Shown one piece after another: positions 1 to 6,286 of a DNA stretch of 6,286 nucleotides. Every line of letters starts with the position of its first letter. The first letter of the stretch is position 1. The notes under the pieces are model-generated. The model saw only the letters and a program-made list of their open reading frames with translations, made no database searches and was not told the origin of the DNA. The stretch is from Comamonadaceae bacterium (GTDB taxonomy: Bacteria > Pseudomonadota > Gammaproteobacteria > Burkholderiales > Burkholderiaceae_C). The translations under genes were made by a program, and so were the position numbers. The DNA lies in NCBI GenBank assembly GCA_947494405.1, contig CANLWQ010000123.1:1-6286 (forward strand). The letters are read 5' to 3'.

Positions 1-186
1 ATCAAGCTTGACAAAGGCTCTGCAAGACCCCACGTCGATAAAGTTGGCAAGATCACCCGTGCGCAGTTAGAAGAAATCGCCAAGGCCAAAATTGTTGACA
101 TGACCGCTGCCGATTTGGATGCCGCTGTGCGCACCATCGCTGGTTCGGCGCGCTCCATGGGCGTGACCGTGGAGGGCGTTGTATGA
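1..186 (+). CDS. rplK: 50S ribosomal protein L11, C-terminal part (5' end outside window)
   Basis: L11 binds the GTPase-associated region of 23S rRNA and, with L10, forms the base of the L7/L12 stalk where translation factors dock. Only the last 61 codons are present, in frame from base 1 to the TGA at 184-186. They correspond to most of the C-terminal RNA-binding domain (family length about 142 residues). Visible family features are the '[15 protein letters not shown]' stretch at the start of the domain and, near the end, '[16 protein letters not shown]', which fits the L11 signature (R-x-I-x-G-S-x-x-S-M-G-x-x-V). The stop codon shares bases 183-186 (ATGA) with the rplA start, so the two are very probably translationally coupled. 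The N-terminal domain, the start codon and the operon promoter lie left of the window. Identification is secure; nothing looks truncated apart from the window edge. Confidence 0.97.
   Translation: MKLDKGSARPHVDKVGKITRAQLEEIAKAKIVDMTAADLDAAVRTIAGSARSMGVTVEGVV
171..175 (+). promoter_or_regulatory. Shine-Dalgarno site for rplA inside the rplK coding end
   Basis: GGAGG lies seven bases before the ATG at 183, inside the last codons of rplK. It supports the start that overlaps the rplK stop and lets ribosomes ending L11 restart on L1. Confidence 0.85.
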
Positions 187-878
187 CCAAGCTCACCAAG
201 AAACAAAAAGCTTTTGACGGCAAAGTCGACTCCAACAAGCTCTACCCTTTCACTGCTGCTTTGGCCATCGTCAAAGAATGCGCAACAGCCAAGTTCGATG
301 AATCTATCGATGTGGCAGTGCAACTCGGTATTGACGCCAAGAAGTCAGACCAAGTGGTGCGTGGCGCTGTGGTGTTGCCCAACGGCACAGGTAAAACAGC
401 ACGTGTTGCTGTGTTTGCACAAGGCGCTAAAGCAGAAGAAGCTTTGGCCGCAGGTGCAGACGTGGTCGGTATGGACGATTTGGCTGCCCGCGTCAAAGCC
501 GGCGACATGCCTTTCGATGTCGTTATTGCCGCACCTGACGCCATGCGCGTCGTGGGTACCTTGGGTCAAATTTTGGGCCCCCGTGGTCTGATGCCCAACC
601 CCAAAGTGGGAACAGTCACCCCCGACGTTGCCACGGCCGTTAGAAACGCCAAAGCAGGTCAAGTGCAGTTTCGCGTTGACAAGGCCGGCATCATTCACGG
701 CACCATCGGTCGGCGCTCATTTGACAGTGACAAGTTACAAGGCAACTTGTTGGCATTGATCGACGCATTGAACAAAGCCAAGCCAGCTACCAGCAAAGGT
801 GTTTTCCTGCGCAAGTTGGCTGTGTCCTCCACCATGGGTGTGGGCGTGCGAGTAGATATACAAACATTGAGCGCCTAA
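183..878 (+). CDS. rplA: 50S ribosomal protein L1
   Basis: L1 binds helices 76-78 of 23S rRNA to form the mobile L1 stalk, which helps move deacylated tRNA out of the E site. In E. coli it also represses its own operon by binding the rplK leader, which lies outside this window. The 231-residue product is close to the usual 229-235. It aligns along its whole length with E. coli L1 from memory: '[20 protein letters not shown]' at about 38-57 and '[13 protein letters not shown]' at 59-71 belong to the first part of domain I. Domain II follows, and '[16 protein letters not shown]' at 131-146 is the L1 signature. The return to domain I carries '[10 protein letters not shown]' (168-177) and the C-terminal '[10 protein letters not shown]' (216-225). 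The ATG at 183 is supported by GGAGG at 171-175 and by the ATGA overlap with rplK. The following gene is 235 bases away across the L10 leader. The gene is intact, with nothing unusual. Confidence 0.98.
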   Translation: MTKLTKKQKAFDGKVDSNKLYPFTAALAIVKECATAKFDESIDVAVQLGIDAKKSDQVVRGAVVLPNGTGKTARVAVFAQGAKAEEALAAGADVVGMDDLAARVKAGDMPFDVVIAAPDAMRVVGTLGQILGPRGLMPNPKVGTVTPDVATAVRNAKAGQVQFRVDKAGIIHGTIGRRSFDSDKLQGNLLALIDALNKAKPATSKGVFLRKLAVSSTMGVGVRVDIQTLSA

Positions 879-892
879 AGCGTTCAGTCATT

Positions 893-922
893 TCTTGCGT
901 TGCTTGCAAGGGCAGCGCAAGA
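893..922 (+). other. Strong RNA hairpin after rplA, no T-run
   Basis: Fifteen bases after the rplA stop, TCTTGCGTTGC (893-903) pairs with GCAGCGCAAGA (912-922). This gives 11 base pairs, one of them G-U, around an eight-base loop. The sequence after it (AGCGGTGGG) has no T-run, so it is not an intrinsic terminator. It may protect the rplA 3' end, be a processing site, or form the outer part of the rplJ leader. The pairing is seen directly; the role is inference. Confidence 0.6.
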
Positions 923-935
923 AGCGGTGGGTCGA

Positions 936-1019
936 GCCGGTTGAAAAACAGGCCCGAGCCATCCAAGACCGTTGGCGTGCAACCCGTTTGCACTTAATTC
1001 ACCAGCCAACGCAGATGGC
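936..1019 (+). promoter_or_regulatory. L10 leader: autoregulatory RNA bound by the L10-L12 complex
   Basis: In E. coli and many bacteria the L10(L12)4 complex binds an mRNA element upstream of rplJ that mimics its 23S rRNA site and represses rplJ-rplL translation. The element here has nested stems. The outer stem is GCCATC (958-963) with GATGGC (1014-1019), six pairs. The middle stem is CGTTGGC (970-976) with GCCAACG (1005-1011), seven pairs. The inner hairpin is GTGCAA (977-982) with TTGCAC (988-993), loop CCCGT. Between outer and middle stems is an asymmetric loop, CAAGAC (964-969) against CA (1012-1013), with GA steps on both strands, resembling a kink-turn. Eleven unpaired bases (994-1004, starting TTAAT) return to the middle stem. 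The primary motifs 'CCAAGACCG' and 'ACTTAAT' match the E. coli leader as I remember it. A small GAAA-capped hairpin (936-953: GCC/GGC and GTT/AAC with a G-A mismatch) precedes it. Binding here is inferred. Confidence 0.85.
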
Positions 1020-1047
1020 GATCCCGCTGAAAAGATTTTTCTTGACA

Positions 1048-1095
1048 GTCAGGTCGCTGCAAAAGTGGCGTGTTGAAGGGGCAACCTGACAACAC
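1048..1095 (+). other. Competing RNA stems just upstream of the rplJ ribosome binding site
   Basis: GTCAGGT (1048-1054) pairs perfectly with ACCTGAC (1084-1090), enclosing a hairpin CGCTGC/GTGGCG (1055-1060 with 1065-1070, AAAA loop, two G-U pairs). An alternative stem, GTGTTG (1070-1075) with CAACAC (1090-1095), shares bases with both, so the two folds exclude each other. The segment ends seven bases before the AAGGAG of rplJ. Such an arrangement could pass the state of the L10 leader on to the ribosome binding site, but that is inference. A short GAAAA/TTTTC hairpin (1029-1041) lies just before it. Confidence 0.45.
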
Positions 1096-1101
1096 ATTTT
1101 G

Positions 1102-1107
1102 AAGGAG
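1102..1107 (+). promoter_or_regulatory. Shine-Dalgarno site fixing the TTG start of rplJ
   Basis: AAGGAG is a near-perfect Shine-Dalgarno sequence six bases before TTG at 1114. No in-frame ATG or GTG lies near enough upstream to use it, so it decides the unusual start codon. Confidence 0.88.
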
Positions 1108-1113
1108 TAGACC

Positions 1114-1614
1114 TTGAGTCTGAATCGCAGTGAAAAAGAAGCAGTTGTCGCCGAAGTGGCGGGACTTGCTGCACAAGCGCAGACGCTGGTGATGGCGGAA
1201 TACCGCGGCATCACGGTCGCTGACATGATCAAGTTTCGCGCCAATGCGCGCAGCCATGGTGTATCGCTGAGTGTGTTGAAAAACACCTTGGCCCGCCGTG
1301 CTGTCGCTGGTACGTCATTTGAAGGTGTCGCAGACCAGATGACCGGACCGCTGATCTATGGGTTTTCTGTGGATGCAGTGGCTGCCGCGAAAGTGGTTGC
1401 CGATTTCGCCAAGACCAACGACAAGTTGGTGATTCGCGGTGGTGCATTTGCCGGAAAAACTTTGGATGTCAACGGCGTCAAACAACTGGCCAGCATTCCT
1501 TCCAAGGAAGTCTTGCTTGCGCAATTGTGTGGCTTGCTCATGTCGCCCATGTCTCGTACCGCAGTGGTGCTGGGCGCCTTGGCGGCGAAAAAAGGCGAAG
1601 CGGTTGCAGCCTGA
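1114..1614 (+). CDS. rplJ: 50S ribosomal protein L10 (TTG start)
   Basis: L10 anchors the L7/L12 dimers to the 50S stalk base next to L11 and 23S rRNA; bound to L12 it also represses its own mRNA. The product has 166 residues (E. coli 165). The N-terminal globular domain contains '[13 protein letters not shown]' (3-15), '[13 protein letters not shown]' (26-38) and '[14 protein letters not shown]' (54-67), the conserved L10 rRNA-contact region. It continues through '[10 protein letters not shown]' (about 76-85) and 'IRGGAFAGK' (about 108-116). The last roughly 30 residues, from 'SKEVLLAQL' to '[13 protein letters not shown]', form the C-terminal helix to which L12 dimers attach. The start is TTG, chosen because AAGGAG sits six bases upstream and because translation from here gives the M-S-L-N-R-S-E-K N-terminus typical of betaproteobacterial L10. 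Translation is probably controlled by the leader at 936-1019. The stop lies within a small hairpin (1607-1619). Confidence 0.97.
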   Translation: MSLNRSEKEAVVAEVAGLAAQAQTLVMAEYRGITVADMIKFRANARSHGVSLSVLKNTLARRAVAGTSFEGVADQMTGPLIYGFSVDAVAAAKVVADFAKTNDKLVIRGGAFAGKTLDVNGVKQLASIPSKEVLLAQLCGLLMSPMSRTAVVLGALAAKKGEAVAA

Positions 1615-1657
1615 GGCTGTTAACCCATTCAAAAAATTTTGCTGCCCTCGTGGCAGC
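1607..1657 (+). other. Two small hairpins at the rplJ-rplL junction
   Basis: CAGCC (1607-1611) and GGCTG (1615-1619) pair around the rplJ stop codon TGA. GCTGCC (1641-1646) and GGCAGC (1652-1657) form a six-pair hairpin with loop CTCGT, ending 11 bases before the rplL Shine-Dalgarno site. There is no T-run, so no terminator is proposed. GGCTG at 1615 could also pair with CAGCC at 1654-1658. They may influence initiation on rplL, whose product is needed in several copies per ribosome; this is inference. Confidence 0.4.
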
Positions 1658-1667
1658 CCTGAAAAGT

Positions 1668-1673
1668 GAAGGA
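1668..1673 (+). promoter_or_regulatory. Shine-Dalgarno site for rplL
   Basis: GAAGGA lies seven bases before ATG at 1681. It selects this ATG over an in-frame GTG at 1666, which lies upstream of the site and would add five residues foreign to the family. Confidence 0.85.
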
Positions 1674-1680
1674 AATATTT

Positions 1681-2058
1681 ATGTCATTCGATAAAGACGC
1701 ATTTTTGACCGCTTTGGACAGCATGACGGTCATGGAACTCAACGAATTGGTGAAAGCCATCGAAGAGAAATTTGGTGTCAGTGCTGCAGCCATGGCTGCA
1801 CCTGCTGCTGGTGGCGGTGGTGGTGGCGCAGCTGCTGCTGAAGAGAAAACCGACTTCAACGTCATGTTGCTCGAAGCCGGCGCCAACAAGGTGTCCGTCA
1901 TCAAGGCCGTGCGCGAAATCACAGGTTTGGGTTTGAAAGAAGCCAAAGACCTGGTCGACGGTGCTCCCAAGGCTGTCAAAGAAGGCGCACCCAAAGCGGA
2001 TGCAGAAGCCGCCAAGAAGAAATTGGAAGAAGCTGGCGCCAAGGTCGAACTCAAGTAA
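1681..2058 (+). CDS. rplL: 50S ribosomal protein L7/L12
   Basis: L12 forms dimers on the L10 helix, making the flexible stalk that recruits IF2, EF-Tu, EF-G and RF3 and stimulates their GTPase activity. The product has 125 residues (E. coli 121). Residues 1 to about 34 are the N-terminal dimerisation and L10-binding domain ('[20 protein letters not shown]'). Residues 35-54 are an Ala/Gly/Pro-rich hinge with six consecutive glycines (44-49). Residues 56-125 are the C-terminal factor-binding domain, with the family core '[20 protein letters not shown]' (69-88), '[15 protein letters not shown]' (88-102) and the end '[11 protein letters not shown]'. The exposed helix with K72/V73/K75-type residues is represented by V71, V73, K75 and R78. 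The start at 1681 is set by GAAGGA at 1668-1673 and the typical M-S-F-D-K-D N-terminus. It lies 66 bases after rplJ and is presumably co-translationally controlled with it. A terminator-like hairpin follows after 14 bases. Confidence 0.98.
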   Translation: MSFDKDAFLTALDSMTVMELNELVKAIEEKFGVSAAAMAAPAAGGGGGGAAAAEEKTDFNVMLLEAGANKVSVIKAVREITGLGLKEAKDLVDGAPKAVKEGAPKADAEAAKKKLEEAGAKVELK

Positions 2059-2072
2059 ACCTAGCGTTTATG

Positions 2073-2109
2073 AAGGCTGGCTACTCCTAGAGCGGGGTGC
2101 CGGCCTTTT
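2073..2109 (+). terminator. Attenuator: intrinsic-terminator-like hairpin after rplL
   Basis: GGCTGGC (2075-2081) pairs with GCCGGCC (2099-2105) with one G-U. After a bulged T2082, ACTCC (2083-2087) pairs with GGGGT (2094-2098), also with one G-U, leaving a six-base loop. AA at 2073-2074 can pair with the first two bases of TTTT (2106-2109). The T-run is short, which suits partial rather than complete termination, since rpoB continues on the same strand with no evident promoter. In E. coli an attenuator in the same place lets only part of transcription pass into rpoBC. The structure is seen; partial read-through is inferred from family knowledge. Confidence 0.8.
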
Positions 2110-2125
2110 GTGCTCTCAGAGCACA
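2109..2125 (+). other. Second perfect hairpin abutting the attenuator, with alternative pairing
   Basis: TGTGCTC (2109-2115) pairs perfectly with GAGCACA (2119-2125) around a TCA loop, starting at the last T of the attenuator. In addition CACCCC (2124-2129) is an exact complement of GGGGTG (2094-2099), part of the attenuator's 3' arm. A fold using that pairing would disrupt the attenuator stem while keeping a five-pair version of this hairpin. The complementarity is seen directly; any switching role is speculative. Confidence 0.5.
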
Positions 2126-2158
2126 CCCCAGAGCAGCCGCAATGGCTTTTCTGGAGTG

Positions 2159-2277
2159 TCTTCTGATCTGACTGCAGAAGAACCTTGGTTCGGGTTGTGT
2201 GCAATGCGCGACCGTCCGCCAACGCTGGTAGTGGCCAGCGGACCAAGACAACGTGCAGGTGAAAACTGCCTGTGCGT
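2159..2277 (+). other. Structured untranslated leader of rpoB
   Basis: Three further stems fill the rest of the gap. TCTTCTG (2159-2165) pairs with CAGAAGA (2175-2181). CTTGGTTCG (2184-2192) pairs over distance with CGGACCAAG (2239-2247), nine pairs with one wobble. This competes with local stems GTCCGC/GCGGAC (2214-2219 with 2238-2243) and CGCTGG/CCAGCG (2223-2228 with 2235-2240). ACGTGCAGG (2251-2259) pairs with CCTGTGCGT (2269-2277), nine pairs with two wobbles. E. coli has an RNase III processing site in the equivalent gap; a similar role here is possible but not shown. I see no convincing promoter or small gene in this stretch. Confidence 0.45.
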
Positions 2278-2303
2278 GAACAGTCGCCGAGAGAAATCAG
2301 TCC

Positions 2304-2307
2304 GGAG
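2304..2307 (+). promoter_or_regulatory. Shine-Dalgarno site for rpoB
   Basis: GGAG five bases before ATG at 2313 supports this start, which gives the [11 protein letters not shown]-terminus matching RpoB relatives (E. coli M-V-Y-S-Y-T-E-K-K-R). Confidence 0.8.
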
Positions 2308-2312
2308 AATTT

Positions 2313-5300
2313 ATGGCCTACACATTTACCGAACGCAAGCGTATTCGCAAGAGCTTTGGCAGCCGCGACAGCGTGCTTGAAGTCCCATACCTGCTACAAA
2401 TGCAAAAAGATGCCTACACCGCATTTTTGCAAGCAGACACCCCACCCAAGAAGCGCACCTCCGAAGGCTTGCAAGCAGCATTCGAAGCAGCTTTCCCCAT
2501 CGTGTCGCACAACGGCTTTGTCGAGATGAAGTACCTTGAGTACAACTTGGCCCGCCCCGCTTTTGATGTTCGCGAATGCCAAACACGGGGACTGACTTTT
2601 TCCTCGGCCGTGCGTGCGCGAGTTCAGTTGATTATTTATGACCGAGACTCTTCCACCCCCCAATCCAAAGTGGTGAAAGAAGTCAAAGAGCAAGAGGTCT
2701 ATATGGGCGAAGTGCCTTTAATGACCGACAAAGGCTCTTTCATCATTAACGGCACAGAACGTGTGATCGTGTCTCAGTTGCACCGCTCACCTGGTGTGTT
2801 TTTCGAGCACGACAAAGGAAAAACCCACAGCTCCGGCAAATTGCTGTTCAGCGCGCGCATCATCCCTTACCGTGGCTCATGGCTGGACTATGAGTTTGAC
2901 CCCAAAGACATTTTGTATTTCCGTGTCGACCGTCGCCGCAAAATGCCAGTCACGATTTTGCTCAAAGCCATTGGTCTGACACCTGAAGCCATTTTGGCCA
3001 ATTTCTTCGTCAATGACACTTTCAAATTGATGGACACTGGCGCACAAATGGCCTTCGTTGCCGAGCGCTTGCGCGGTGAAGTTGCGCGCTTTGACATCAC
3101 CGACAAATCCGGTAATGTGGTTGTTGCCAAAGACAAACGCATCACTGCGCGTCACACCCGCGAAATGGAAACAACCGGCACCACCCATGTGTCTGTGCCC
3201 GAAGATTTCCTCATCGGCCGTGTTGTCGCCCGCAATATCGTCGAAGAAGAGACTGGTGAAATCATTGCCAAGGCCAATGAAGAATTGACCGAAGCGCTGT
3301 TGAAAAAATTGCGCTCAAGTGGCGTTCAAGACTTGGAGTGCATCTACACCAACGAACTCGATCAAGGCGCTTACATTTCGCAAACCTTGCGCATAGACGA
3401 GACCGCCGACGAATTTGCCGCGCGTGTTGCTATCTACCGCATGATGCGTCCTGGCGAGCCACCCACCGAAGACGCTGTGCAAGCTTTGTTTCAGCGCTTG
3501 TTCTACAACCCTGACACTTACGACTTGTCCCGCGTAGGCCGCATGAAGTTCAATGCGCGCGTGGGTCGTGAAGACTCTACCGGCCCCATGGTTCTCAATA
3601 ACGAAGACATTTTGGCTGTGGTCAAAATCTTGGTTGACTTGCGCAATGGCCGTGGCGAAGTCGATGACATCGATCACTTGGGTAACCGCCGTGTACGTTG
3701 CGTGGGCGAATTGGCAGAAAACCAATACCGCACCGGTTTGGCGCGTATTGAAAAGGCTGTGAAAGAGCGCTTGGGTCAGGCCGAGCAAGAGCCTTTGATG
3801 CCGCACGACCTTATCAATTCCAAACCAATTTCTGCAGCGCTTAAAGAATTTTTCGGCGCGTCGCAGTTGTCGCAGTTCATGGACCAAACCAACCCCTTGT
3901 CTGAGATCACGCACAAGCGTCGTGTCTCGGCCCTTGGCCCAGGTGGTTTGACGCGTGAGCGAGCAGGTTTTGAAGTGCGTGACGTTCACGTGACCCATTA
4001 CGGTCGCGTGTGTCCCATCGAAACACCTGAAGGCCCCAACATTGGTTTGATCAACTCGCTGTCTTTGTATGCGCGTTTGAACGAATACGGTTTCATTGAA
4101 ACACCTTACCGCCAAGTGGTTGACGGCAAAGTGACCATGGCAATTGATTACTTGTCAGCGATTGAAGAAGCCAAATACGTGATCGCACAGGCCAACGCCT
4201 TGTTGGACAAAGAAGATCGTTTGATTGGTGACTTGGTGTCTGCCCGTGAAAAGGGTGAATCCATTTTGTGTGGCAAAGAGCGGGTTCAGTACATGGACGT
4301 GTCGCCTGCACAGATCGTCTCGGTGGCCGCTTCCTTGGTGCCCTTTCTTGAGCATGATGACGCCAACCGCGCTTTGATGGGTGCGAATATGCAGCGCCAA
4401 GCCGTGCCTGTGTTGCGCCCTGAAAAAGCATTTGTGGGCACTGGTATCGAACGTGTTGCAGCGATCGACTCCGGTACCGTGGTGACTGCTTTGCGTGGTG
4501 GCGTGGTGGATTATGTTGACGCCACCCGTATCGTGGTTCGTGTCAATGATGCTGAAACCCAAGCGGGTGAAGTGGGTGTGGACATTTACAACCTCATCAA
4601 ATACCAGCGTTCCAACCAAAACACCAATATCCATCAACGCCCCATCGTCAAGCGCGGCGACAAGCTCGCCAAAGGTGATGTGGTGGCCGACGGTGCATCA
4701 ACCGACTTGGGCGAATTGGCCTTGGGTCAAAACATGTTGGTGGCCTTCATGCCTTGGAACGGCTACAACTTTGAAGACTCCATCCTCATCTCTGAGAATG
4801 TGGTGGCTGAAGACCGATACACCTCCATCCACATTGAAGAACTCGTGGTGATGGCGCGTGACACCAAATTGGGCGCAGAAGAAATCACCCGCGATATTCC
4901 CAATTTGGCTGAGCAACAAATCAACCGATTGGACGAGTCGGGCATCATCTTTGTGGGTGCTGAAGTTCAGCCAGGCGATGTCTTGGTGGGCAAGGTCACG
5001 CCCAAGGGCGAAACCACTTTGACGCCAGAAGAAAAATTGCTGCGCGCCATCTTTGGCGAAAAAGCCTCGGATGTGAAAGACACTTCTTTGCGCGTAGACC
5101 AAGGCTCACAAGGCACGGTTATCGATGTGCAAGTGTTCACCCGCGAAGGCATTGTGCGCGACAAACGCGCTCAGCAAATCATTGACGATGAACTGAAACG
5201 CTTCCGCTTGGACTTGAATGACCAGTTGCGTATTGTGGAAGCTGATGCGTTTGACCGTATTGGCAAACTGCTCAATGGCAAAACCGCCAATGGCGGCCCC

Positions 5301-6286
5301 AACAAACTGCCCAAAGGCAGCAAGATCGACAAAGCCTATTTGGACAGCGTGGAGAAGTTCCATTGGTTTGACATCCGTCCTGCTGATGAAGACACTGCTT
5401 CACAACTCGAAAGCATTAAAAACGCTTTGACCCAAACCCGACACAGCTTTGATTTGGCTTTTGAAGAAAAGCGCAAAAAACTCACACAAGGCGACGAGTT
5501 GCCTGCAGGTGTGTTGAAGATGGTTAAGGTTTACTTGGCAGTCAAGCGTCGCTTGCAGCCCGGTGACAAGATGGCGGGTCGCCATGGCAACAAGGGCGTG
5601 GTTTCCAAAATCGTGCCCGTCGAAGACATGCCCTATATGGCCGACGGTACACCCGTGGACATCGTGCTCAATCCATTGGGGGTGCCTTCCCGCATGAACG
5701 TGGGACAGGTGTTGGAAGTGCATTTGGGCTGGGCTGCCAAAGGCATTGGTTACCAACTGGGCCACATGATGCAAGAAGAAGCCAAGACGGCCGAGATTCG
5801 CACTTTCCTTGAAACCTTGTACAACAGCACAGGGCACAAGGAAGAGTTGAACAAGCTGGGCGACAAAGAAATCAAGGACATGGCGATCAACCTCTCCACA
5901 GGTGTGCCTTTTGCAACTCCGGTGTTCGATGGCGCTTCAGAAGAAGACATTCGCACCATGTTGAAACTGGCTTACCCGGAAGAGGTGGTGAAAGCCAAAG
6001 GCTTGACGCCCGCGCGCACCCAAGCGAATTTGTTTGACGGCCGCACAGGCGACGCGTTCGAGCGTCCCACCACCGTGGGCTATATGCATGTGCTGAAGCT
6101 TCACCATTTGGTCGACGACAAAATGCATGCACGCTCCACCGGCCCTTACAGCTTGGTCACACAACAACCGCTGGGCGGCAAAGCCCAGTTTGGTGGTCAA
6201 CGCTTTGGCGAGATGGAGGTGTGGGCTTTGGAAGCTTATGGTGCCTCTTACACCCTGCAAGAAATGCTCACCGTCAAATCGGACGA
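2313..6286 (+). CDS. rpoB: DNA-directed RNA polymerase beta subunit, 3' end outside window
   Basis: RpoB is the second-largest subunit of core RNA polymerase and, with RpoC, forms the active site and rifampicin pocket. I translated 1324 complete codons with no stop or frameshift. E. coli landmarks are recognisable: 'EQEVYMGE' (126-133) and 'HRSPGVFF' (157-164) in the protrusion/lobe region, the rifampicin cluster from G515 to about L541, '[10 protein letters not shown]' (567-576), 'NFEDS' with E821-D822 (E. coli E813-D814) near the active site, and the flap '[17 protein letters not shown]'. After the proteobacterial insertion SI2 comes '[12 protein letters not shown]' with K1086 and K1094 (E. 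coli K1065 and K1073), which contact the RNA 3' end and nucleotide. '[13 protein letters not shown]' begins at 1265. Numbering runs 8 ahead of E. coli up to 822, 21 ahead at K1086 and 28 ahead at H1265, predicting about 1370 residues, so about 46 are missing at the edge. Rifampicin-site residues equivalent to D516, H526 and S531 are wild type. Transcription comes from upstream through the attenuator. Confidence 0.98.
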   Translation, partial: MAYTFTERKRIRKSFGSRDSVLEVPYLLQMQKDAYTAFLQADTPPKKRTSEGLQAAFEAAFPIVSHNGFVEMKYLEYNLARPAFDVRECQTRGLTFSSAVRARVQLIIYDRDSSTPQSKVVKEVKEQEVYMGEVPLMTDKGSFIINGTERVIVSQLHRSPGVFFEHDKGKTHSSGKLLFSARIIPYRGSWLDYEFDPKDILYFRVDRRRKMPVTILLKAIGLTPEAILANFFVNDTFKLMDTGAQMAFVAERLRGEVARFDITDKSGNVVVAKDKRITARHTREMETTGTTHVSVPEDFLIGRVVARNIVEEETGEIIAKANEELTEALLKKLRSSGVQDLECIYTNELDQGAYISQTLRIDETADEFAARVAIYRMMRPGEPPTEDAVQALFQRLFYNPDTYDLSRVGRMKFNARVGREDSTGPMVLNNEDILAVVKILVDLRNGRGEVDDIDHLGNRRVRCVGELAENQYRTGLARIEKAVKERLGQAEQEPLMPHDLINSKPISAALKEFFGASQLSQFMDQTNPLSEITHKRRVSALGPGGLTRERAGFEVRDVHVTHYGRVCPIETPEGPNIGLINSLSLYARLNEYGFIETPYRQVVDGKVTMAIDYLSAIEEAKYVIAQANALLDKEDRLIGDLVSAREKGESILCGKERVQYMDVSPAQIVSVAASLVPFLEHDDANRALMGANMQRQAVPVLRPEKAFVGTGIERVAAIDSGTVVTALRGGVVDYVDATRIVVRVNDAETQAGEVGVDIYNLIKYQRSNQNTNIHQRPIVKRGDKLAKGDVVADGASTDLGELALGQNMLVAFMPWNGYNFEDSILISENVVAEDRYTSIHIEELVVMARDTKLGAEEITRDIPNLAEQQINRLDESGIIFVGAEVQPGDVLVGKVTPKGETTLTPEEKLLRAIFGEKASDVKDTSLRVDQGSQGTVIDVQVFTREGIVRDKRAQQIIDDELKRFRLDLNDQLRIVEADAFDRIGKLLNGKTANGGPNKLPKGSKIDKAYLDSVEKFHWFDIRPADEDTASQLESIKNALTQTRHSFDLAFEEKRKKLTQGDELPAGVLKMVKVYLAVKRRLQPGDKMAGRHGNKGVVSKIVPVEDMPYMADGTPVDIVLNPLGVPSRMNVGQVLEVHLGWAAKGIGYQLGHMMQEEAKTAEIRTFLETLYNSTGHKEELNKLGDKEIKDMAINLSTGVPFATPVFDGASEEDIRTMLKLAYPEEVVKAKGLTPARTQANLFDGRTGDAFERPTTVGYMHVLKLHHLVDDKMHARSTGPYSLVTQQPLGGKAQFGGQRFGEMEVWALEAYGASYTLQEMLTVKSD

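Noticed and set aside
1042..1047. TTGACA, a perfect -35 hexamer upstream of rplJ
   Set aside because: No acceptable -10 hexamer lies 16-18 bases downstream (AGTGGC, GTGGCG, TGGCGT), so I do not call a promoter.
895..1089. A 64-codon + strand frame through the L10 leader
   Set aside because: It starts at TTG without a Shine-Dalgarno site, and the sequence is explained by conserved RNA stems rather than protein coding.
1641..1657. GCTGCC/GGCAGC hairpin as a terminator between rplJ and rplL
   Set aside because: No T-run follows on the + strand, and on the minus strand the T-run is separated by four A and there is no minus-strand gene to end.
1666..1680. GTG start five codons upstream of rplL
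   Set aside because: It lies before the Shine-Dalgarno site, which it would include in coding sequence, and adds residues not found in L7/L12.
1961..2380. A 139-codon + strand frame bridging rplL and rpoB
   Set aside because: It overlaps both genes out of frame and crosses the attenuator hairpin; no ribosome binding site or family resemblance.
3855..3941. Possible rifampicin-resistance substitutions in RpoB
   Set aside because: Residues equivalent to D516, H526 and S531 are wild type; the N518T and I530V differences are, as I recall, normal in Betaproteobacteria.
3315..4115. A 266-codon open frame on the minus strand inside rpoB
   Set aside because: It is fully antisense to conserved rpoB including the rifampicin region, its translation resembles no family I know, and it is a by-product of codon bias.

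Overview
The window is a piece of the conserved ribosomal-protein/RNA-polymerase operon, in the usual bacterial order rplK (3' end) - rplA - rplJ - rplL - rpoB (5' part), all on the + strand. The proteins look betaproteobacterial, most likely Burkholderiales and Comamonadaceae-like. Three things suggest this: the L7/L12 and L10 sequences, an RpoB with a '[19 protein letters not shown]' rifampicin region, and the '[10 protein letters not shown]' segment. Base composition looks moderate by eye (not counted), with TTG the favoured leucine codon, lower in GC than many members of that family. The placement is from memory of family sequences, not from a search.

Layout. Positions 1-186 hold the last 61 codons of L11; its stop overlaps the L1 start in an ATGA junction. 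L1 runs to 878. Positions 879-1113 are a 235-base untranslated leader holding a strong hairpin, a well-formed L10 autoregulatory leader RNA, and a second structured stretch just before the rplJ ribosome binding site. L10 (1114-1614) starts at TTG. A 66-base gap with small hairpins leads to L7/L12 (1681-2058). Positions 2059-2312 are a 254-base gap with a terminator-like hairpin directly after rplL (the expected attenuator) and then several more hairpins before rpoB. RpoB starts at 2313 and runs off the right edge with about 46 of an estimated 1370 residues missing.

How the parts work together. L11, L1, L10 and L12 build the two flexible stalks of the 50S subunit, and RpoB is the beta subunit of RNA polymerase. 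Co-transcription links ribosome and polymerase supply. The two long gaps are where the linkage is adjusted: the L10 leader lets the L10-L12 complex limit its own translation, and the partial terminator after rplL lowers polymerase output relative to stalk protein. The operon promoter lies upstream of the window.

All five reading frames are intact, and I see no mobile element, CRISPR array, tRNA or foreign gene. I found no new biological system. The points worth a second look are the RNA structures in the two gaps, the TTG start of rplJ, and two lineage features in RpoB.
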